A DNA stretch of 10,850 nt from Oscillospiraceae bacterium (GTDB lineage Bacteria; Bacillota; Clostridia; Oscillospirales; Butyricicoccaceae). The translations under genes and the position numbers were made by a program. Positions 1-7,129 of the stretch are shown here, piece by piece; the stretch's first letter is position 1; each line of letters starts with the position of its first letter. The stretch spans positions 1 through 10,850 of the forward strand of contig CADBTM010000121.1 of the NCBI GenBank assembly GCA_902797555.1, written 5' to 3'. The notes beneath the pieces are model-generated. The model did not search any database. It was not told the DNA's origin and saw only the letters and a list, made by a program, of their open reading frames with translations.

Positions 1-23
1 CATGGCAGCGGGGGCATTTCCTT

Positions 24-1211
24 TTACAGAGAAAGGTCGGGGAAGGGCGACAGGCTTCGCGCCAGAATGCCGTGCATCATGGCGATGGCCACGCCATAGT
101 TGACGATGGGGACGCCCGCCGCTCTGGCCTGCGCCAGACGGTAGGTCATCTCGGCCTCGTTGAGCATGCAGCCGCCGCAGTGGACAATGAGGGAGTATTC
201 CTCCAGCCCGGCGGGAAACTCGCCTCCGGAGGTAAAGGAAAAGGCGGGCTTGACCCCGGTAAAGCCCTCGATCCATCCGGGGAGCTTGACCGTGCCGATG
301 TCGTTGCACTGGCGGTGGTGGGTGCAGCCTTCGCTAATCAGCACCCGGTCTCCGTCATGCAGGTGCCTGAGCGCCCGCGCACCCTCCACCAGTTGGCTCA
401 GGTTGCCCTTGAAGCGTGCAAACAGGATAGAAAAGGAGGTGAGGGGGATCGTCTCGGGCACCGCGCGGGACACCGCGCCAAAGGCCTGGGAGTCGGTGAT
501 CACCAGCGCGGGCGGGTCGTCCCGGCGCAAAAGCCGGGGCAGCTCTTCGGGCTGGCAGGCGGAAAAGACAAAGTGTCCGTCCAGCAGCTCCCGCATGGTC
601 TGCTGCTGGGGGAGAATGAGCCGCCCCTTTGGGGCGGAGCCGTCCACCGGGATCACAAGGATCACCCGGTCTCCGGGGGAGAGCAGGTCGGTGACGAGAC
701 GCTTTTCCCGCCCCTTTGGGGCAAAGGCGCCGAGACGGGTCTTGAGCGCGTCCACGTTTTCTCCCGTGACGGCGCTGACGTACAGGGCGTTTTCCGGCAG
801 CTCGGGCCGGGAAGACAGCAGATCGGCCTTGTTATAGGCGACGAGATAGGGCAGCTTGCGGGCGATCAGCTCGCTTTCCAGCGCCCGGTCGTCCTCCGAC
901 ATGCCGGCGCAGGCGTCGATCACCAGCACGGCCAGATCGGTATGCGCCAGCTCCCGGCGGGCTTTTTCCATCCGCTTTTCCCCCAGAGCGCCGGTGTCAT
1001 CCAGACCGGGGGTGTCGATGATGACCACCGGCCCCAGCGGGAGAAGCTCCATGGACTTTTTCACCGGATCGGTGGTGGTGCCTTTTACCTCGGATACCAC
1101 CGAAAGCTCCTGCCCGGTGACGGCGTTGACCAGACTGGATTTTCCCGCGTTGCGCAGACCGAAAAAGCCGATGTGGATCCGCTGACCGGAGGGAGTCTCA
1201 TTCAGGCTCAT
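24..1211 (-). CDS. hydF: [FeFe]-hydrogenase H-cluster maturation GTPase HydF
   Basis: HydF is the scaffold on which the 2Fe subcluster of [FeFe]-hydrogenase is assembled before transfer to apo-HydA in the cytoplasm. The 395-residue protein has an N-terminal GTPase domain with P-loop GLRNAGKSS (18-26), TTT (45-47), DTPGL (66-70), NKAD (127-130) and SAVTG (146-150). The C-terminal domain carries the [4Fe-4S] ligand pattern C296-x-H298, then H344-C345-x-x-C348, 45 residues apart as in the family. Length is typical. The ATG is preceded by GAGGAA, and that ribosome site overlaps the hydG stop (TGAGG); the gap is only 9 nt, so translational coupling is likely. It is the last gene of hydEGF visible here; the operon may continue past position 1. 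No odd features are seen. Confidence 0.96.
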   Translation of the reverse strand: MSLNETPSGQRIHIGFFGLRNAGKSSLVNAVTGQELSVVSEVKGTTTDPVKKSMELLPLGPVVIIDTPGLDDTGALGEKRMEKARRELAHTDLAVLVIDACAGMSEDDRALESELIARKLPYLVAYNKADLLSSRPELPENALYVSAVTGENVDALKTRLGAFAPKGREKRLVTDLLSPGDRVILVIPVDGSAPKGRLILPQQQTMRELLDGHFVFSACQPEELPRLLRRDDPPALVITDSQAFGAVSRAVPETIPLTSFSILFARFKGNLSQLVEGARALRHLHDGDRVLISEGCTHHRQCNDIGTVKLPGWIEGFTGVKPAFSFTSGGEFPAGLEEYSLIVHCGGCMLNEAEMTYRLAQARAAGVPIVNYGVAIAMMHGILARSLSPFPDLSL

Positions 1212-1220
1212 GGCTGTTCC

Positions 1221-2669
1221 TCAAAAACGGAAGTCCCGCCGATTGGACGAGCGGATATCGGCGATATTCTGCTGGGCGATCTTGCGGACGCTTTCCTTGG
1301 GGATGTTGTTCAGTTCCCGGGCGATCATGTCATAGCCCACCCGCTTGGTTTCGGGGGAGGCATAATCCTCCAGATACTCCGCCAGCGTCATCAGGGCGTT
1401 GGGGTGGCAGCAGTTGAGGATCTGACCGCTCTTGCACAGCGCCATAAACCGGTCGCCCGTCCGTCCCGCACGATAGCAGGCGGTGCAGAAGGAGGGGATG
1501 TGGTCGGTCTCCATCAGCCAGCGCACCACCTCGTCCAGCGTCCGCTGGTCGGAAACGTCAAATTGCTCGGTGTCGTGGGGACGCTCCTCCTGGGTATAGC
1601 CGCCCACCGAGGTGCGGGAGCCGCCGCTCACCTGAGAGATGCCCACGCGCAGCAGCTTCTGCCGCACGTCCTCGGTTTCCCGGGTGGAGACGATCATGCC
1701 GGTATAGGGCACCGCCAGCCGGATGCAGGCGGCGATTTTGGTAAAGGTCTCGTCGTCGATGCCGTTGTGGAAGGCATCGGGGTCGATATCGTCGGCGCGC
1801 TTGACCCGGGGAACGCTGATGGTGTGGGGACCCACGCCGTGGACGGCCTCCAGATGCTCGGCGTGCATGATCAGGCCGGCAAACTCGTATTTGTACCGCT
1901 CCAGACCGAAGAGCACGCCCAGACCCACGTCGTCGATGCCGCCCTCCATGGCGCGATCCATGGCCTCGGTGTGATAGGCATAATCGTGCTTGGGGCCGGT
2001 GGGATGGAGGGTGAGATAGCTCTCCTTGTGATAGGTCTCCTGAAACAGAATATAGGTGCCGATGCCGGCTTCCTTCAGCTTGCGATAGTTTTCCACCGTG
2101 GTGGCGGCGATGTTGACGTTGACCCGCCGGATATCGCCGTTCTTATGATGAACGCTGTAGATGGTGTGAATGCAGTCGAGGATATATTCGATGGGATTGT
2201 TGACGGGATCCTCGCCCGCCTCGATGGCCAGACGCTTATGCCCCATATCCTGCAGGGCGATGACCTCGGCGCGCACCTCCTCCTGGGTCAGCTTTTTCCG
2301 GGGGATGTGCTTGTTTTTCAGATGGTAGGGACAGTACAGACATCCGTTGACGCAATAGTTGGACAGATAGAGCGGGGCAAAGATGACGATACGGTTGCCG
2401 TAAAAGGCCAGCTTGATCTCCTCGGCGATCTCGTACATCCGCTCGATCTTTTCCGGGATCTCGCAGGCCAGCAGAACAGAGGCTTCCCGATGGGTCAGAC
2501 CGGTGCACTCGCAGCCGGTGGCCGTTTTGCGGGGACGGGCTTTTTCCAGAATGGCGTCGATGAGGGCAACGTCGTTTTTGTGCGCCTCGGCATAGGCCAG
2601 CGTTTCGCGGATCTCCGCGTCGTTGATAAACTCCTCGGCCTTGAGGGAACGGGGATCATATTTTGTCAT
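1221..2669 (-). CDS. hydG: [FeFe]-hydrogenase maturase HydG (radical SAM tyrosine lyase)
   Basis: HydG cleaves tyrosine by radical SAM chemistry and supplies the CO and CN ligands of the H-cluster, delivered as an Fe(CO)(CN)-cysteine unit. The 482-residue protein shows the radical SAM cluster motif C106-x3-C110-x2-C113 (CVNGCLYC) and the HydG-specific C-terminal auxiliary cluster motif C395-x2-C398-x22-C421. That second motif separates it from the tyrosine lyase ThiH, which lacks it. The N-terminal segment with CEC near 53-55 and the ThiH-like barrel are as expected for the family. The start ATG at 2669 has AAGGAGA upstream. It lies 29 nt downstream of the hydE stop and 9 nt upstream of hydF, so the three genes form one operon. 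Full length and apparently intact. Confidence 0.97.
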   Translation of the reverse strand: MTKYDPRSLKAEEFINDAEIRETLAYAEAHKNDVALIDAILEKARPRKTATGCECTGLTHREASVLLACEIPEKIERMYEIAEEIKLAFYGNRIVIFAPLYLSNYCVNGCLYCPYHLKNKHIPRKKLTQEEVRAEVIALQDMGHKRLAIEAGEDPVNNPIEYILDCIHTIYSVHHKNGDIRRVNVNIAATTVENYRKLKEAGIGTYILFQETYHKESYLTLHPTGPKHDYAYHTEAMDRAMEGGIDDVGLGVLFGLERYKYEFAGLIMHAEHLEAVHGVGPHTISVPRVKRADDIDPDAFHNGIDDETFTKIAACIRLAVPYTGMIVSTRETEDVRQKLLRVGISQVSGGSRTSVGGYTQEERPHDTEQFDVSDQRTLDEVVRWLMETDHIPSFCTACYRAGRTGDRFMALCKSGQILNCCHPNALMTLAEYLEDYASPETKRVGYDMIARELNNIPKESVRKIAQQNIADIRSSNRRDFRF

Positions 2670-2698
2670 AAGGATTCTCCTTTATCGTAATGCATGTG

Positions 2699-3766
2699 TT
2701 ATAACGATTGTTTTTCCTGAAAACGGATATCGCCCCGGGCGGTGACCAGTCGGCACCCCACCGAGCGCACTCTCGCGTCCAGACAGTCCCGGCATTGGGC
2801 GGATTCCTCTCCGGTGCACAGCTTGTTGTCATACAGCTCGTACTGCTTGCGCACCGCCACGGGGGAGAGATTGGGCATGACCACGTTTGCGCCGGCCAGC
2901 AGTCCCAGCTCCCGTCCCCGGGGATGGATGGTGCCCAAAGCGGTGGTGGCGGGGAGAAGCACCGGAGGGTGGATCAGCCGGATCACGCTGAGCAAAAAGC
3001 AGGTCAGCTCGGCCGTCCCCGCGGGCATATCCTTAAAGGGCGTCCCGTGGTGGGGGACAAATGGCCCGATGCCGCACATATCGGGGCGGAAGGTCTCGAT
3101 AAACCTGAGATCCTCGGCCAGCGTTTCGGGCGTCTGGAAGGGGGAGCCCACCATAAAGCCGCATCCCACCTGATAGCCGATCTCCCGCAGATTTTTCAGA
3201 CAGGCCATCCGGTGGTCAAAGGACATCTCCGGGGGATGGAGGCGGCCGTAATGCGCCCGGTCGGCCGTCTCGTGACGGAGCAGATAGCGGTCGGCGCCCG
3301 CGTCAAACAGGCGCTGATAGCTGTCCCTTTCCCGCTCGCCCATGGACAGGGTCACGGCGCAGTCGGGATGCTCCCGCTTGAGGCGGGCGACAATGGAGCA
3401 CAGACGCTCGTCGGTGTAATAGCCGTCCTCGCCCCCCTGCAGGACAAAGGTGCGAAAGCCGAGAGCGTAGCCCTCCCGGGCGCAGGCGGCGATCTCCTCC
3501 TCGGTGAGACGATAGCGGACGCAATCCCGGTTGCTTCGCCGGATGCCGCAATAGAGACAGTCGTTTTTGCAGAAGTTGCTGATCTCGATGAGGCCGCGGG
3601 TAAACACGTCGCTGCCGTAATAGCGCTCCCGCGCCCGGCGGGCGTGCTCCGCCAGCAGTTTCGCCAGCTCGTCGTCCCTCTCACGGATCAGGCGGGCATA
3701 GTCCTGCTTTGGGAGGGCATGCTCCCGGATGAGGGTTTCGGCAATTCGGCGGGTCGCGTCGGTCAT
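2699..3766 (-). CDS. hydE: [FeFe]-hydrogenase maturase HydE (radical SAM)
   Basis: HydE is the radical SAM enzyme acting after HydG; current models have it converting the HydG-derived iron-cysteine synthon into the precursor of the 2Fe subcluster. From the chosen start the protein has 355 residues, normal for the family. It shows the radical SAM motif C66-x3-C70-x2-C73 (CKNDCLYC) and the optional second-cluster motif C317-x7-C325-x2-C328, present here as in the Thermotoga enzyme. The ATG at 3766 is chosen because GAAAGGAGA lies 6-7 nt before it. An in-frame GTG at 3844 would add 26 residues but has no ribosome site, and the added sequence would be the leader hairpins. It is the first gene of hydEGF, preceded by a promoter and a terminator-like leader. 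Confidence 0.96.
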   Translation of the reverse strand: MTDATRRIAETLIREHALPKQDYARLIRERDDELAKLLAEHARRARERYYGSDVFTRGLIEISNFCKNDCLYCGIRRSNRDCVRYRLTEEEIAACAREGYALGFRTFVLQGGEDGYYTDERLCSIVARLKREHPDCAVTLSMGERERDSYQRLFDAGADRYLLRHETADRAHYGRLHPPEMSFDHRMACLKNLREIGYQVGCGFMVGSPFQTPETLAEDLRFIETFRPDMCGIGPFVPHHGTPFKDMPAGTAELTCFLLSVIRLIHPPVLLPATTALGTIHPRGRELGLLAGANVVMPNLSPVAVRKQYELYDNKLCTGEESAQCRDCLDARVRSVGCRLVTARGDIRFQEKQSL

Positions 3767-3785
3767 AGAGGTCTCCTTTCGGGGA

Positions 3786-3816
3786 AAAAGAATCGCCGCG
3801 CAGTATGGCGCGGCGA
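3786..3816 (-). terminator. Intrinsic-terminator-like hairpin in the hydE leader (possible attenuator)
   Basis: On the minus strand a perfect 9-bp, almost all G-C stem (3816-3808 with 3801-3793) encloses a 6-nt loop and is followed at once by TTCTTTTT. This is the shape of a Rho-independent terminator. It lies between the likely hydEGF promoter (3875-3903) and the hydE ribosome site. It may therefore be a regulated attenuator for hydEGF, the terminator of the upstream acyltransferase-like gene, or both. No other U-tracted hairpin is seen after that gene. Confidence 0.7.
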
Positions 3817-3838
3817 AAAACGGCTTTTTCTTCGCGCC
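3807..3838 (-). promoter_or_regulatory. Candidate antiterminator hairpin overlapping the hydE leader terminator
   Basis: On the minus strand GGCGCG (3838-3833) can pair with CGCGCC (3812-3807). The stem continues past a two-mismatch internal loop into G-C and five A-U pairs, closed by a 4-nt loop (GCCG). The 3' arm is the same sequence as the 5' arm of the terminator at 3793-3816, so the two structures exclude each other. I infer an attenuation switch; the signal is not visible. No recognised riboswitch or T-box element was identified by eye. Confidence 0.45.
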
Positions 3839-3874
3839 TTTCACGCAGAACGGATCTTAATGTCAGGCAAGAAC

Positions 3875-3903
3875 AGTATAGCGTATCTGCTTGCGGGATG
3901 CAA
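3875..3903 (-). promoter_or_regulatory. Probable sigma-A promoter of hydEGF
   Basis: Minus-strand -35 TTGCAT (3903-3898), a 17-nt spacer and -10 TATACT (3880-3875). Predicted transcription start is near 3868, giving a leader of about 100 nt before hydE. The -35 box sits inside a 15-bp dyad, CTTGC-5-GCAAG (3890-3904), which could bind a repressor but may be chance. Confidence 0.65.
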
Positions 3904-3917
3904 GAGGGTTTGTGCAA

Positions 3918-4811
3918 TCAATACTGGAATTCGCTGGGCTGGCCGATGGGCACGTCCAGCAGGTCGGGATTTGCGAAAATATGCTTGATCAGGCGCAGGC
4001 TGCGGCCAAAGTAAAAGCCGTCGGCAATGCGCTCGTCCAGCGTGGCGCCGATGTCCACCACGTCCCGGATCTGCTTTGTCCCGTCGGGCATGAGCATCTC
4101 GGCCTTATGCAGGGTGCCGATGGTCACCATGATGCTGTTGGTACCGTAGTTGTTGAGATGGTGATAGACCGAGGGGCACTGGATGCTGCCCAGATTGGAG
4201 GCAAGGACGGTGGTATAGTTGGGGTCGCCCTCGGTGAGCGAGGGAAAGTTTTTGCCCCAGAAGTCCAGCGTGCGGATGACCTTTCCCGCGATGATCAGAA
4301 GAAAGCGGGGAAACTTTGCAAAGGTGTCCATCTTGGCGTCCACGCCGCCGGTGGAGTGCTCGCTCTTGCGGGACTCCCGCACGTTGCCCACGATCTTGCG
4401 GGAAACGGCGTCCAGCGTGTCGTCGTCGTGGGCGGTGAGCACCATGAGGGATTCCTCCGCGCTGTCGGCAAAGCGGCGCTTTGCCACAAAGCTGAGGGTG
4501 ATATCATATCGCTCGTAGATGCGGAAGCCCTGAATAAAGCGGTTCATCAGAGGGCGCTCCTTGACCATGCGGGCCATGGCCACCAAAAAGCAGTGGAACA
4601 CCGTGGTCTTGTAATCGGGATGGGAGGCGTTTTTCTGCTCCAGCCAGCGCACCAGCTCGGTGGCGTCGATGGTGTCATGGAGATATACCTCGCAGTCGGT
4701 GCGCTTTGGCATCAGATAGGTCATGACGGTCTGCAGCCCGGGCGCCTTGACCCGGCGGCCGTCCCGACGGTCACCCCAGCGGCGCTTGGGGCGGGCAGGC
4801 TGTTCAGACAT
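3918..4811 (-). CDS. Stand-alone 2-oxoacid dehydrogenase E2-type acyltransferase-fold protein with altered active site
   Basis: The 297 residues match the catalytic (chloramphenicol-acetyltransferase-like) domain of dihydrolipoamide acyltransferases only. The basic N-terminus (PKRRWGDRRDGRR, 8-20) leads straight into the catalytic fold, with no lipoyl or peripheral-subunit-binding domain. Family landmarks are the ASNLGSI stretch (204-210), where S206 corresponds to the E2 active-site serine region, NNYGTNSIMVTIG (220-232), and D259-E-R-I-A-D-G265. The last aligns with DHRxxDG, but the catalytic His is Glu260 (codon 4034-4032) while the Asp and Gly are kept. Classical acyl transfer by His is therefore doubtful. 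No E1, E3 or lipoylation gene is nearby. The ATG has GGAGGA 8 nt upstream and its own divergent promoter. Substrate unknown; it could be an altered transferase, a CoA-ester binder or a structural protein. The fold call is firm, the function is not. Confidence 0.82.
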   Translation of the reverse strand: MSEQPARPKRRWGDRRDGRRVKAPGLQTVMTYLMPKRTDCEVYLHDTIDATELVRWLEQKNASHPDYKTTVFHCFLVAMARMVKERPLMNRFIQGFRIYERYDITLSFVAKRRFADSAEESLMVLTAHDDDTLDAVSRKIVGNVRESRKSEHSTGGVDAKMDTFAKFPRFLLIIAGKVIRTLDFWGKNFPSLTEGDPNYTTVLASNLGSIQCPSVYHHLNNYGTNSIMVTIGTLHKAEMLMPDGTKQIRDVVDIGATLDERIADGFYFGRSLRLIKHIFANPDLLDVPIGQPSEFQY

Positions 4812-4843
4812 ATTTCAAATCCTCCGATTCTGCTTTCTCGCTT

Positions 4844-4872
4844 ATTTTACGATAGATTCCGCAAAAACACAA
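4844..4872 (-). promoter_or_regulatory. Probable promoter of the E2-like gene
   Basis: Minus-strand -35 TTGTGT (4872-4867), 17-nt spacer, -10 TAAAAT (4849-4844), about 33 nt upstream of the start codon. It is divergent from the reductase promoter at 4921-4949; the two share a 175-nt intergenic region. Confidence 0.5.
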
Positions 4873-4920
4873 GAGCAGGGAGAAAAATTGCGACAAAAAT
4901 ATGAACTTTGGGGAAAACGG

Positions 4921-4949
4921 TTGCAGCGGGCGGTTATTTCCTGTAAACT
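4921..4949 (+). promoter_or_regulatory. Probable promoter of the thioredoxin-reductase-like gene
   Basis: -35 TTGCAG (4921-4926), 17-nt spacer, -10 TAAACT (4944-4949), giving a short leader of about 30 nt before the ATG at 4987. Both boxes are moderate matches to the sigma-A consensus. Confidence 0.5.
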
Positions 4950-4986
4950 GGGAAAAGATAGAGAAATACACTGTGAGGTGAAGCAT

Positions 4987-5835
4987 ATGTTTGACGTTGC
5001 CATCGTCGGCGGAGGCCCCGCGGGCCTGTCCGCTGCCATCACTTTGAAAATGCGGGGAAAAAGCCTGATCTGGTTTGGCTCCCCGGCCATGAGCCCCAAG
5101 GTGGAAAAATCCCACCGGATCGGCAATTATCCCGGCCTGGGCGTCATCTCCGGCGAGGAGATGAATGCCCGCTTCCGCGCCCATGCCCAGGAGATGGAGC
5201 TGGAGATGACCGACAAGCTGGTGACCATGATCTCCCGGCCAAAGGACTTTATGCTGCTGGCCGACAACGAGGTGTTCGAGGCCAGAGCTGTTCTGCTGTG
5301 CACCGGGGTGATCTCCACCAAGGGCTTTGCCGGCGAGGAGGAATATCTGGGCAGAGGGGTCAGCTATTGCGCCACCTGCGACGGATTCTTCTATAAGGGC
5401 AAAACCATCGCCGTCTTCTGCGGAGCAAAGCGCTATGAGGACGAGGTGGAATATCTGGCGCAGATGGCCGAGACGGTCTATCTCTATGCCGGCTATCCCG
5501 ACTGCGCCGTGGCGCTGGACAACGTCAAGCGGCTGGAAAGCCCCATCGTTCAGGTCAAGGGCGGGCTGAAGATGAATGCCGTCGTCCTCAAGGACGGCAC
5601 CGAAGTGCCGGTGGACGGCCTGTTCTGCCTGCGGGGCGCCGTTGCACCCACCTCTCTGATGCCCGGACTGGAGACCGAGGGCGCCCACATCGTCACCAAG
5701 CGGGACTGCTCCACCAATGTGGAGGGCTGCTTTGCTGCGGGCGACTGTACCGGCGCGCCCTATCAGATCGCCAAGGCGGTGGGCGAGGGCAATATCGCCG
5801 CCCACAGCATTCTGGAGTTTTTGTCGAAGAAATAA
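4987..5835 (+). CDS. Thioredoxin-reductase-like flavoprotein lacking the NADPH site (FFTR-like)
   Basis: A 282-residue cytoplasmic flavoprotein disulfide reductase of the low-molecular-weight thioredoxin reductase type. Visible are the FAD dinucleotide motif GGGPAG (8-13), the redox-active pair C128-A-T-C131 followed by DGFFYKG, and the C-terminal FAD motif with AGDC (251-254) and the PYQIAKAVGEG helix. The usual NADPH fingerprint (GGGxSA and, later, HRRxxFR) is replaced by VFCGAKRYEDEVEYL (143-157) and YLYAGYPDC (165-173). The protein is also shorter than the usual ~310 residues. Known ferredoxin-dependent flavin thioredoxin reductases of Clostridia show the same loss, so I infer ferredoxin or another donor instead of NADPH. 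The ATG is chosen for its GAGGTG ribosome site. No thioredoxin gene is adjacent. A terminator follows, so the gene is monocistronic. Confidence 0.85.
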   Translation: MFDVAIVGGGPAGLSAAITLKMRGKSLIWFGSPAMSPKVEKSHRIGNYPGLGVISGEEMNARFRAHAQEMELEMTDKLVTMISRPKDFMLLADNEVFEARAVLLCTGVISTKGFAGEEEYLGRGVSYCATCDGFFYKGKTIAVFCGAKRYEDEVEYLAQMAETVYLYAGYPDCAVALDNVKRLESPIVQVKGGLKMNAVVLKDGTEVPVDGLFCLRGAVAPTSLMPGLETEGAHIVTKRDCSTNVEGCFAAGDCTGAPYQIAKAVGEGNIAAHSILEFLSKK

Positions 5836-5862
5836 TCTCCGGAAGAGAAACCACAAAATTAC

Positions 5863-5891
5863 AAAAAACAGCCCCGCGGGGCTGTTTTTTT
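5863..5891 (+). terminator. Rho-independent terminator of the reductase gene
   Basis: A perfect palindrome at 5863-5890 centred on CAGCCCCGCGGGGCTG (5869-5884), flanked by six A on the left and seven T (5885-5891) on the right, 28 nt after the stop. The A/T symmetry means it could work in both directions. Confidence 0.9.
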
Positions 5892-5901
5892 CTTTCGGAT
5901 A

Positions 5902-5910
5902 TGGTATAAT
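5902..5910 (+). promoter_or_regulatory. Extended -10 promoter of the CapA-family gene
   Basis: TGGTATAAT, a consensus -10 (5905-5910) with the TGn extension, 44 nt before the ATG. The -35 position (5882-5887, CTGTTT) falls within the preceding terminator and matches poorly, so the extended -10 probably does the work. Confidence 0.65.
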
Positions 5911-5954
5911 TTTCTCATCCGAAACAGAGAAAAACGCTTTGGGAGGAAAAGGAT

Positions 5955-7118
5955 ATGGCGAAAGATACAACATCCATCGTTTTCACCGGCGATATCGGCT
6001 TTGACCGGTACATGAGCGGAAAGTGGACCGATCCCGACCTGCTGGATCCCACCATTCTGCGCTTTTTCCATTCGGCGGATCATGTGGTGGCCAACGTGGA
6101 GGCGGCCGTGATGGACGCCAAGGACGACGGAAGCCGGGGCGTGTTTTTCCATGCCATGGATCCCGCCGCCACCTGCGTGCTGAAAAAGATCCGCGCCGAC
6201 ATCTGGAACATCAGCAACAACCACATCATGGACGCCGGACGGGAGGGCCTGGTAAACACCCGCCGCATCGCCTCCGAGATGGGCTGCAGGACCATCGGCG
6301 CAGGGGTCAACGAGGTGGAAGCGTCCCAGCCGGTCTATCTGGACGAGGCGGGCGGCATCGGCCTGATCGGCGTGGCGTACCAGACCGAGTGCGTTCCCGC
6401 CACCCAATCCGATCCCGGCATCTTCCGTTGGGACGACATGGACTATATTGCCCGGCGCATCGCCGAGGTCAAGGCAAAATGCCGCTGGTGCGTCATCGTT
6501 TCCCACGGGGGCGAGGAGTTTTCCTCCATGCCCAATCCCTACACCCGCAGCAGGTACATCCGCTTTTTGGAGCTGGGCGCCGACGTGGTGGTGGCGCACC
6601 ATCCCCATGTGCCCGAAAACTACGAGACCTTCCCCGACGGAAAGGCGATCTTCTACTCGCTGGGCAATTTTATCTTTGACACCGACTATCAGCGCGTCCA
6701 CCCCTACACCGACGTGGCGCTGCTGCTCAAGCTGAACTTCACCGAGAGCGGCTTTACCTTTGACGCCCAGGGCACCCGCATCCTCCGCGGGGAGGAGCGC
6801 ATCGCCGCGGGAGAGCTGCCCGCCATCTTCACCGACGTTTCCGCCGAGGAATATGCAAAGCTGGCGCCGCTGTCCGCCGCCGCCTTTGTCCACGAGGAAA
6901 AGAAAAAGATGATCTATCTGGAGCCAAAGCGCTTTACCGACGCCCCCAAAGAGGTGTGGGACGCCTATTTCTTCAGCGAGGAGCCCGACGGCTTTGCCAA
7001 GGGCGCCCATATGGACTTTTATGAAATGATCCCCTTTGCCGAGACCGAGCGGGAAGGGGCATGGAAGGAAAGCAAGCTGGAGCAGGTGAAGGAATACATT
7101 CTCCGGCAATTTGACTGA
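5955..7118 (+). CDS. CapA-family protein (PGA_cap, metallophosphatase-like), apparently cytoplasmic
   Basis: A 387-residue member of the CapA/PgsA family, named for poly-gamma-glutamate capsule synthesis and related in fold to calcineurin-type metallophosphatases. The family motifs are in order: TGDIGFD (11-17), NVE (47-49), ISNNHIMDAG (86-95), SHGGEE (183-188), AHHPHVPENYE (214-224) and FYSLGNFIFD (233-242). All the likely metal-ligand Asp, Asn, Glu and His residues are kept. After about residue 265 comes a charged tail without a domain I recognise. Unlike the capsule proteins, it has no N-terminal membrane anchor or signal peptide, and no pgsB/pgsC-type synthase is nearby. A role in capsule formation is therefore unproven; a phosphatase-like function is only suggested by the fold. 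The ATG follows GGGAGGAAAAGG. Own promoter and terminator. Confidence 0.85.
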   Translation: MAKDTTSIVFTGDIGFDRYMSGKWTDPDLLDPTILRFFHSADHVVANVEAAVMDAKDDGSRGVFFHAMDPAATCVLKKIRADIWNISNNHIMDAGREGLVNTRRIASEMGCRTIGAGVNEVEASQPVYLDEAGGIGLIGVAYQTECVPATQSDPGIFRWDDMDYIARRIAEVKAKCRWCVIVSHGGEEFSSMPNPYTRSRYIRFLELGADVVVAHHPHVPENYETFPDGKAIFYSLGNFIFDTDYQRVHPYTDVALLLKLNFTESGFTFDAQGTRILRGEERIAAGELPAIFTDVSAEEYAKLAPLSAAAFVHEEKKKMIYLEPKRFTDAPKEVWDAYFFSEEPDGFAKGAHMDFYEMIPFAETEREGAWKESKLEQVKEYILRQFD

Positions 7119-7129
7119 GCAAAAGGGTT

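Noticed and set aside
1..23. Possible start of another minus-strand gene after hydF (AAGGAA followed by ATG codons at 17-15 and 3-1)
   Set aside because: The spacing to either ATG is unsuitable and too few bases remain to judge.
72..2690. A plus-strand open frame of 872 codons opposite hydF and hydG
   Set aside because: It lies codon-for-codon antisense to two unmistakable genes. Such frames stay open because the sense genes rarely use TTA, CTA or TCA. The translation has no recognisable motifs and no ribosome site or promoter was seen.
3764..3844. HydE starting at an in-frame GTG (3844), adding 26 residues
   Set aside because: No ribosome site before the GTG, and the extension is encoded by the leader hairpins; the ATG at 3766 has a strong AAGGAGA.
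3890..3904. CTTGC-GGGAT-GCAAG dyad as terminator of the E2-like gene
   Set aside because: The stem is only 5 bp and no U-tract follows; kept only as a possible operator over the hyd -35 box.
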